Origin: a bacterium
GTDB taxonomy: Bacteria; Thermosulfidibacterota; Thermosulfidibacteria; Thermosulfidibacterales; JALWSI01
DNA: 12,845 bases
NCBI GenBank assembly: GCA_027080315.1
Contig: JALWSI010000205.1
Coordinates: 1-12,845, forward strand
Direction: 5' to 3'
This document shows positions 8,203-12,845 of the stretch, in pieces; the stretch's first letter is position 1, and each line of letters begins with the position of its first letter. The translations under genes and the position numbers were made by a program. The notes beneath the pieces are model-generated. The model saw nothing but the letters and a program-made list of their open reading frames with translations. It was not told the DNA's origin and made no database searches.

Positions 8203-9020
8203 TGGTTAAGGCCATACCCTTTGCAAAGCTCACGGGTAGCGGAAACGATTTCATACTTATTGACAACATGACTGAAAGCCTCTCTGTGGATGAGATCCAG
8301 AAGATTGTGCCCAAGGTCTGCTCCAGGGCACTGTCGGTGGGAGCAGACGGACTGATTGTCCTGGTGCCATCAAAAGACGCCCACTTTAGGTGGAGGTTCT
8401 TCAACTCTGATGGTTCAGAGGCAGAGATGTGTGGAAACGGTGGACGATGCGCCGCAAGGTTCGCAGTTGAAAGGGGAATAGCCCCAGAGAGGCTCACCTT
8501 TGCCACACTGGCAGGAGAGCTTGAGGCAGAGGTGAAAGAGGGAGGAGTGGTGAGGTTGCAGCTCACCCCTCCAAAGGGCTTGAAGCTCAACCAGAGGCTT
8601 AAACTGAAGAGCGAAGAGTTGGACTACTCCTTCGTGGACACAGGGGTCCCCCACGTTGTGATTTGGGTTGACGATCTTGAAAATACAGACGTTGAGGAAT
8701 TGGGAAGGGAGATCCGCCTTCATCAGCAGTTCTCCCCTGCGGGAACAAACGTGAACTTCGCCACAGTGCTGGATAGAGGCTCTATTGCCATTCGCACCTA
8801 CGAAAGAGGGGTAGAGGCTGAGACCTTGGCCTGCGGCACAGGATCAACGGCTGCAGCCTATATTGGGATAAAGCTCGGCATGGTTGAGCCTCCGGTACGG
8901 GTAACCACAAGAAGCGGAGAGGTTCTTCTCATCTCTCTTGAGGATGAGAAGCTATTTCTGGAGGGAGGCACCCGTTGGGTGTACGATGGGGTTATGCACA
9001 CCGAGGCCTGGGAATGGTGA
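8202..9020 (+). CDS. dapF: Diaminopimelate epimerase
   Basis: DapF converts LL-diaminopimelate to the meso form, the substrate of LysA and the peptide cross-linking residue of most Gram-negative peptidoglycan. It is a cofactor-free two-base enzyme. The 272 residues carry TGSGNDFILID (11-21), SDGSEAEMCGNGGRC (69-83) with catalytic C77, and ETLACGTGSTAAA (207-219) with catalytic C211; both cysteines are present. I took ATG 8202 (TGATG overlap with the lysA stop). A GTG immediately before it (8199) would add one residue and cannot be excluded. The gene ends with tandem stops TGA TAG. Confidence 0.96.
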   Translation: MVKAIPFAKLTGSGNDFILIDNMTESLSVDEIQKIVPKVCSRALSVGADGLIVLVPSKDAHFRWRFFNSDGSEAEMCGNGGRCAARFAVERGIAPERLTFATLAGELEAEVKEGGVVRLQLTPPKGLKLNQRLKLKSEELDYSFVDTGVPHVVIWVDDLENTDVEELGREIRLHQQFSPAGTNVNFATVLDRGSIAIRTYERGVEAETLACGTGSTAAAYIGIKLGMVEPPVRVTTRSGEVLLISLEDEKLFLEGGTRWVYDGVMHTEAWEW

Positions 9021-9060
9021 TAGGCCCGGATCATTCTTTTGAGAGTAAAGGGGGTTTATT

Positions 9061-9951
9061 ATGACCAGCATAGGAGGATCTATAGTTGCCATAGTCACTC
9101 CATTCACCAGCCAGGGGGCGGTGGATGAGGAGAGGCTTAGAGAGCTGGTGGAGTTCCACATCTCTTCTGGAACCCACGGGATAGTGCCCTGCGGAACCAC
9201 TGGAGAGTCCGCCACCCTCTCCCACGAAGAGCACAGAGAGGTGATCCGCATTGTGGTGGATCAGGTTAAAGGTAGGGTGCCAGTGATTGCTGGGGCGGGT
9301 TCAAACTCAACTGCAGAGTCCCTATCCTTGGTGAAGTTCGCCAAAGAGGTGAAGGCCGATGCCGCTTTGGTGATCACCCCTTACTACAACAAACCCACCC
9401 AAGAGGGGCTCTTCCTTCACTACTCCTACCTGGCAAAAGAGGCCGACTTCCCCATGGTGATCTACAATGTTCCCGGTAGGACAGGGGTGGACATTCTACC
9501 CTCAACCATAGGTCGACTCTCCAAATTGCCCCAGGTGATAGGCGTTAAGGAGGCCACTGGCTCGGTGAGAAGGGCCACAGAGGTGCTTCTGGCAGTGGAT
9601 AAGGAGGATTTCGCCCTGCTTTCAGGAGATGACTTCATCGTATATCCCTTCCTCTGCGTAGGGGGAAAAGGGGTGATCTCGGTGGTAGCCAACATCGTAC
9701 CCCAACTGATGGCTGAACTTGTGAACTCCTTCAACGCAGGAGACCACAAAAGAGCCCGGGAGCTTCACCATAAACTCCTGCCCCTGTGCGAGGCCATGTT
9801 CTACGAAACCAACCCCATACCCGTTAAAACCGCACTGGGCATGATGGGAAGAATAGAGCCCAGCCTGAGGCTGCCACTCTGCGAGATGTCTGCCAAGAAC
9901 AGAGAACGCCTCTCTGAGGTTCTAAAAGGGTTTGGGTTAATCCATCACTGA
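9061..9951 (+). CDS. dapA: 4-Hydroxy-tetrahydrodipicolinate synthase
   Basis: DapA condenses pyruvate with aspartate semialdehyde, the first committed step toward diaminopimelate and lysine, and is usually a tetramer. All key residues are present, offset by two from E. coli: Schiff-base K163 in GVKEATGS, the T46/T47 pair in GTTGES (45-50), Y109 in TPYYN, and Y135 and R140 in IYNVPGR. Length 296 is typical. ATG 9061 has AAAGGGGG (9047-9054) upstream. The 40-base gap after dapF is the longest inside the operon and shows no terminator. Allosteric lysine sensitivity cannot be judged from the motifs alone. Confidence 0.97.
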   Translation: MTSIGGSIVAIVTPFTSQGAVDEERLRELVEFHISSGTHGIVPCGTTGESATLSHEEHREVIRIVVDQVKGRVPVIAGAGSNSTAESLSLVKFAKEVKADAALVITPYYNKPTQEGLFLHYSYLAKEADFPMVIYNVPGRTGVDILPSTIGRLSKLPQVIGVKEATGSVRRATEVLLAVDKEDFALLSGDDFIVYPFLCVGGKGVISVVANIVPQLMAELVNSFNAGDHKRARELHHKLLPLCEAMFYETNPIPVKTALGMMGRIEPSLRLPLCEMSAKNRERLSEVLKGFGLIHH

Positions 9952-9959
9952 GGAGAATC

Positions 9960-10772
9960 ATGCTTGGCATAGTGGTTGCCGGTGTAGGAGGGCGCATGGG
10001 CCAGACCATTGCCCGACTGGTGGCAGAGGCGGAAGATCTGGTGCTGCTGGGAGCCACGGAGGCGGATAGCCACCCATGGTGCGGTTCATCTCTCAAAGAG
10101 GCGGGAATCCCAGCAGACTGCTCGGTGAAGAACTCCCTTGAATCGGCTCTTGAGCTGTGTGAGGGAGAGATCCCCGTGGTGGTGATAGACTTCACCCTGC
10201 CCAAGGCCACCCTGCAAAACGCCAAAGCTGCGGTGGAGAAGAAGGTGCCTATGGTGGTGGGCACCACCGGCTTCTCAAAAGAGGAGACCCAAGAGCTAAG
10301 GGAGCTTCTTCAGAATATCCCCTCAGTATGGGCACCAAACATGAGCGTGGGAGTGAACCTGCTATTCAACTTGGTGGAACAGGTGGCCTCTATTCTGGAC
10401 GATGAATACGATGTGGAGATCGTAGAGATCCACCACAGGTTCAAAAAGGATGCCCCAAGCGGCACAGCCCTTAGACTGGCAGAGAGGGTGGCCAAAGGAA
10501 GAGGAGTGAACTTAGACGAAGCTGGCGTCTTTGGCCGCAAAGGCATAACAGGAGAGAGAAAACGGGGCGAGATTGGCGTTATGGCTCTGAGAGCAGGAGA
10601 CGTTGTGGGAGAGCACACTGTAACCTTTGGAGCCTTGGGAGAAAGGGTGGAGCTAACCCACAAGGCCCACAGCAGAGAGACCTTCGCCCGTGGAGCCATA
10701 AAAGCGGCTCGATGGGTGGCAGATAAGTCTCCTGGAATCTACGGAATGGATCAGGTGCTTGGACTGAAGTGA
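9960..10772 (+). CDS. dapB: 4-Hydroxy-tetrahydrodipicolinate reductase
   Basis: DapB reduces the DapA product to tetrahydrodipicolinate with NAD(P)H. The 270 residues have a Rossmann start VAGVGGRMGQ (6-15), GTTGF (101-105), APNMSVGVN (125-133) and the catalytic block EIHHRFKKDAPSGTA (156-170) containing H158/H159 and K163. The C-terminus YGMDQVLGL (261-269) is typical. The start lies eight bases after dapA, with GAGGAG at 9950-9955 overlapping the dapA stop. It is the last gene before a strong terminator. No succinylase, acetylase or LL-DAP aminotransferase gene follows it, so the next pathway step is encoded elsewhere. Confidence 0.97.
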   Translation: MLGIVVAGVGGRMGQTIARLVAEAEDLVLLGATEADSHPWCGSSLKEAGIPADCSVKNSLESALELCEGEIPVVVIDFTLPKATLQNAKAAVEKKVPMVVGTTGFSKEETQELRELLQNIPSVWAPNMSVGVNLLFNLVEQVASILDDEYDVEIVEIHHRFKKDAPSGTALRLAERVAKGRGVNLDEAGVFGRKGITGERKRGEIGVMALRAGDVVGEHTVTFGALGERVELTHKAHSRETFARGAIKAARWVADKSPGIYGMDQVLGLK

Positions 10773-10778
10773 CGGAGG

Positions 10779-10807
10779 GGCCCTTCTTTTCTGGAGAAGG
10801 GCCTTTT
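10779..10807 (+). terminator. Intrinsic terminator of the pilB-dapB operon
   Basis: GGCCCTTCT (10779-10787) pairs perfectly with AGAAGGGCC (10795-10803) around a 7-base loop, followed by TTTT. It begins six bases after the dapB stop. The convergent permease gene ends at 10812, so read from the other strand the stem could also slow that transcript, but there it lacks a following T-run. Confidence 0.88.
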
Positions 10808-10811
10808 AACT

Positions 10812-11885
10812 CTAAGCCTGGGAGTGTTCCTGTCCTTCGTGGATCCATGCCATAAACAGCTTGTAGGCTATGGCCAGAACCACGGCTCCTATGAAAAGGC
10901 CTATTATCCCAGACATCACCATTCCTCCTATGGCCCCCACCAGGATCACCAGCATGGGAACATCCACACCACGACCCATGAAGAGAGGCTTTAAAAAGTT
11001 GTCGCTTATGCTCACCACTACGCACCACACAAGAAAGAGCACCGATACCGTTGTGTTGTCCTTGGTGAAGAACACCCAGACAGCTATGGGGCCTGTGACA
11101 AGAATGGTGGGAAGCTGAATAACGGCGCACACCATAACCAAAATGGCCCAAAGGCCTGAGAGGGGAACCCCAACAACAACCATCCCCAAGCCTGCAAGCA
11201 GGGATTGGATCACAGCCACACCCACGACTCCCAGCATAACCCCCCTGATGGTGGCAACAGAGACCTCACAGATCTCAGTACCCTTATCTCCAGCAAACCT
11301 GTTAACCACCCTTTTTGCCAGAGAAGCCGAGCCCTCTGGAGTAGCCAGAAAGACCCCTGCAATGAATATGGATACGAGAAAGGAGATCATAACCTTAAAT
11401 CCCCCGGTAAGAAGACCAAATAGATAAACAATGGCTGTTTTTATCTGGGGCTCTAAGTGTTTCAACAGCATCCCCAGGTTGGTGGCCAGCAGAGTCCACA
11501 CCTTGCTCACCTCATGGCCTATCAGAGGCCAGCTTTCAACCCTCTTTGGAGGTAGAGGAATGGAGAGATGCAGCTTTCCAACTCCCTTTATCCAGGATTG
11601 TATCACATCCATGGAGGATGTGGTGATAAGAACCAATGGCAAGAGCAGAGCAACCACCACCACGGCAGCAAGTAAGGCCACAACCAGTCTTCTTCTATCT
11701 CCAAAAAAAGCGGAGAGCCTCACCACCAAGGGATCTACTGCTATGGCTATTATTCCCCCCCAGACCACAGGCATAAGAAAGGGCTTGGTGATGTGATAAG
11801 TCCAAACCACCAGCACCCCAACAACCGCTATGCGAATAGCAGCTTCTAAGGAGTTTCTAACAAATCCCTTGGTATCTTCTTCCAC
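10812..11885 (-). CDS. AI-2E family transporter (UPF0118/PerM-like membrane protein)
   Basis: This is a 357-residue polytopic inner-membrane protein of the family that includes TqsA (autoinducer-2 export) and sodium/proton antiporter-like members; substrates vary and cannot be assigned here. Hydrophobic segments are visible near 16-34, 38-51, 66-88, a re-entrant region around 150-180, and a dense C-terminal set from about 210 to 345. Family landmarks include a mid-protein IRGVMLGVVGVAVIQSLLAG and a C-terminal block DNFLKPLFMGRGVDVP followed by a Gly-rich hydrophobic stretch. The start is GTG 11885-11883 with GAGGAG (11898-11893) upstream; no nearby in-frame ATG fits. The start codon lies in the left arm of an inverted repeat. 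The gene is convergent with the operon and monocistronic as far as can be seen. Confidence 0.88.
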   Translation of the reverse strand: MEEDTKGFVRNSLEAAIRIAVVGVLVVWTYHITKPFLMPVVWGGIIAIAVDPLVVRLSAFFGDRRRLVVALLAAVVVVALLLPLVLITTSSMDVIQSWIKGVGKLHLSIPLPPKRVESWPLIGHEVSKVWTLLATNLGMLLKHLEPQIKTAIVYLFGLLTGGFKVMISFLVSIFIAGVFLATPEGSASLAKRVVNRFAGDKGTEICEVSVATIRGVMLGVVGVAVIQSLLAGLGMVVVGVPLSGLWAILVMVCAVIQLPTILVTGPIAVWVFFTKDNTTVSVLFLVWCVVVSISDNFLKPLFMGRGVDVPMLVILVGAIGGMVMSGIIGLFIGAVVLAIAYKLFMAWIHEGQEHSQA

Positions 11886-11939
11886 TAATGGTCTCCTCTA
11901 ACCCTTTTGGGAGACTGTAGCTTAGTGGAAGATGATACC
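11871..11939. repeat. Quasi-palindrome across the permease start codon
   Basis: The left arm 11871-11888 (first 18 codon-region bases of the permease) and the right arm 11922-11939 are reverse complements at 17 of 18 positions. The right arm reads TTAGTGGAAGATGATACC on the plus strand. An inner 6-base pair, GTCTCC (11891-11896) with GGAGAC (11910-11915), extends the structure toward a short central loop. A partial match (AAGG) continues past the right arm after a two-base offset. The sequence is directly visible. It may be an operator, an RNA hairpin, or the scar of a template-switch event. Confidence 0.7.
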
Positions 11940-12087
11940 TCAAGGCGAACCACAAAGAGATTTTTTAGCACTTGAAATAAAACCCTTTATCGCATAGCTT
12001 ATGTGAGCAGGAGATAAGGTCTGGTTCTAAGTTGAGGCCGTGTGTCCTAATAGCTTGGATCCATACCCCAACAGAGTGGAGGTGTTT
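11886..12087. other. Divergent intergenic region between the permease and pyrophosphatase genes
   Basis: This 202-base spacer holds the permease ribosome binding site, the right arm of the quasi-palindrome and presumably two divergent promoters. Candidate elements are weak. Toward the permease there is TTGAGG (11943-11938), 18 bases, then TACAGT (11919-11914), overlapping the repeat arm. Toward the pyrophosphatase there is TTGAAA (11972-11977), 17 bases, then TAGCTT (11995-12000). A small stem GGTCT/AGGCC (12018-12022 with 12035-12039) lies in the pyrophosphatase leader. No RNA gene or riboswitch could be supported. Confidence 0.4.
12078..12084 (+). promoter_or_regulatory. Ribosome binding site fixing the pyrophosphatase start
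   Basis: GGAGGTG lies three bases before ATG 12088-12090 (core GGAGG five bases away). A GTG at 12040 is in frame, but the 16 residues it would add are not family-like and would bury this site. The ATG gives a 177-residue protein, close to the E. coli enzyme at 176. Confidence 0.75.
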
Positions 12088-12621
12088 ATGAAAAACCTGT
12101 TTCATATAGATAAGGGATCCCATTTTCCAGAGGCCGTAACCGCAGTGATTGAGGTGACCTGTGGAAGCAGGGCAAAGTACGAGTACGATATTGATAAAGG
12201 AATTCTTAAATTGGACAGGATTTTAAGAACATCCGCCCGATACCCTGGAAACTACGGCTTCATACCCCAGACACTTGGAAACTTCAGAAACCCTGTTGAT
12301 GTCTATGTTCTTTTGAATGAGCCACTATTTCCAGGATGCGTCCTTGAGGTGAGGCCCCTGGGCCTTCTTGAGATGGCCGACGAGATGGGCACCGACAGCA
12401 AGGTTATAGCCCTCCACGTTGCAGATCCCCGCTGCGATGAGATAGAGGATATCTTTCAGGTGCGCTCCTTCGCTCTTGAAGAGATAAAGCACTTCTTTGA
12501 AACCTACAAGCCAGGCACCCAGGTTAAGGGGTGGCAAGGAAAAGAAGAGGCCCACAACTTCCTAAAAAAGGCCCACCTAAGATACTTAGACAGGTTCTCT
12601 TCAGAGCCAGGAGAGGTTTAG
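12088..12621 (+). CDS. ppa: Family I (soluble) inorganic pyrophosphatase with altered active site
   Basis: The family hydrolyses pyrophosphate to two phosphates in the cytoplasm, pulling biosynthetic reactions forward. The 177 residues align without gaps through the core to E. coli Ppa. Retained are E22, K30, E32, R44, Y52, Y56, D71, D98, D103, K105, Y140 and K141 (E. coli E20, K29, E31, R43, Y51, Y55, D70, D97, D102, K104, Y141, K142). The hallmark DGDPVD segment reads FRNPVD (66-71): the metal ligand equivalent to D65 is Phe, and the general-base equivalent of D67 is Asn. The frame is open and the rest is well conserved, so this is not simple decay. It could be a weak enzyme, a pseudoenzyme or one with a shifted mechanism. 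The fold assignment is secure; activity is uncertain. It converges on the small gene downstream, 16 bases away. Confidence 0.85.
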   Translation: MKNLFHIDKGSHFPEAVTAVIEVTCGSRAKYEYDIDKGILKLDRILRTSARYPGNYGFIPQTLGNFRNPVDVYVLLNEPLFPGCVLEVRPLGLLEMADEMGTDSKVIALHVADPRCDEIEDIFQVRSFALEEIKHFFETYKPGTQVKGWQGKEEAHNFLKKAHLRYLDRFSSEPGEV

Positions 12622-12637
12622 ATCAAGCAAAAATCAC

Positions 12638-12845
12638 TTACCAGCTCTTATACCTCTCCATAATCTCCCTCTCCGCTTCCTTGGCTGCGGCAAACTCCTC
12701 CTCGCTTACCTCCACCTCCATGCGCAGAAGCACACACCCCATTGACTTTCCGGTCTGGTCAAATCTGAGTGTTCTGGTGGCTCCCCCCTCCAAGGCGTTG
12801 TCCAGTATCACCTCTAAGCTATGAATGTTATCCATGGGATATATG
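12638..12845 (-). CDS. Small hypothetical protein, possibly 5'-truncated by the window edge
   Basis: I do not recognise this protein. From ATG 12835 it has 65 residues: MDNIHSLEVILDNALEGG, a likely beta-strand region TRTLRFDQTGKSMGCVLLRMEVEV, then an acidic helix SEEEFAAAKEAEREIMERY ending KSW. The codon pattern (AGA/AGG, purine-rich coding strand) matches neighbouring genes, which supports it being real. The frame stays open upstream to the edge of the window and no ribosome binding site is visible before 12835, so the true start may lie outside. It has no signal peptide or membrane segment. It converges with the pyrophosphatase gene, with a 16-base gap and no obvious terminator between. Confidence 0.6.
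   Translation of the reverse strand, partial: IYPMDNIHSLEVILDNALEGGATRTLRFDQTGKSMGCVLLRMEVEVSEEEFAAAKEAEREIMERYKSW

Noticed and set aside
10870-11796. Several plus-strand open frames opposite the permease gene
   Set aside because: They are low-complexity Thr/Pro-rich or mixed reading shadows of a transmembrane-coding gene, without ribosome binding sites or recognisable domains.
11916-11990. A tRNA-like start (TAGCTTAGTGG resembles a D-arm) in the permease-pyrophosphatase spacer
   Set aside because: No acceptor stem, anticodon stem or T-loop follows at the right distance, and the segment is explained as the right arm of the inverted repeat.
12001-12087. Possible fluoride riboswitch in front of the pyrophosphatase gene, a known location for that class
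   Set aside because: The AGGAGATAAGG and CCTAATAGC pieces do not reproduce the conserved crcB-motif core or its pseudoknot; only a weak 5-base stem is present.

Overview
The window is ordinary-looking bacterial chromosome, about half G+C by eye. Twelve protein genes are packed tightly, with no insertion sequence, phage gene, CRISPR array, rRNA or tRNA that I can support. Coding strands are purine-rich, arginine is often AGA/AGG and isoleucine often ATA, and the proteins are rich in Glu, Lys and Val. This is a style common in thermophiles. A type IV pilus motor pair, a lipoprotein signal and an LptM-like motif point to a Gram-negative (diderm) cell. The order argH - lipoprotein - lysA - dap genes resembles Geobacter-type Thermodesulfobacteriota ('deltaproteobacteria'). 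A thermophilic member of that group or a neighbouring deep-branching phylum is my best guess, but the phylum is not secure.

Layout. 1-1061 (minus): the 5' third of carB, running off the window. 1062-1177: a short divergent spacer whose carB side can fold into a nested hairpin around the carB ribosome binding site. 1178-1597 (plus): an archease. 1692-10772 (plus): a probable single operon of eight genes, pilB-pilT-argH-lipoprotein-lysA-dapF-dapA-dapB. It has a candidate promoter in front of pilB, mostly overlapping or touching genes, and a clear intrinsic terminator after dapB. 10812-11885 (minus): an AI-2E-family membrane permease, convergent with the operon. 11886-12087: a divergent spacer containing an 18-base inverted repeat that covers the permease start codon. 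12088-12621 (plus): a family I inorganic pyrophosphatase with two active-site aspartates replaced. 12638 to the window edge (minus): a small gene of unknown function.

How the genes work together. The operon joins three themes: the type IV pilus extension and retraction motors (PilB, PilT), the last step of arginine synthesis (ArgH), and the lower lysine/diaminopimelate pathway. In that pathway DapA and DapB make tetrahydrodipicolinate, DapF makes meso-diaminopimelate for peptidoglycan, and LysA decarboxylates it to lysine. The step between DapB and DapF is not encoded here. CarB supplies carbamoyl phosphate for arginine and pyrimidines, so the neighbourhood is loosely amino-acid and envelope themed.

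No new defence or mobile system is visible. The observations most worth checking are the pyrophosphatase with Phe and Asn in place of two catalytic aspartates, the LptM-like lipoprotein extended by fibronectin-type domains next to lysA-dapF, the probable cyclic-di-GMP-binding N-terminus of PilB, and two structured DNA/RNA elements sitting on start codons.
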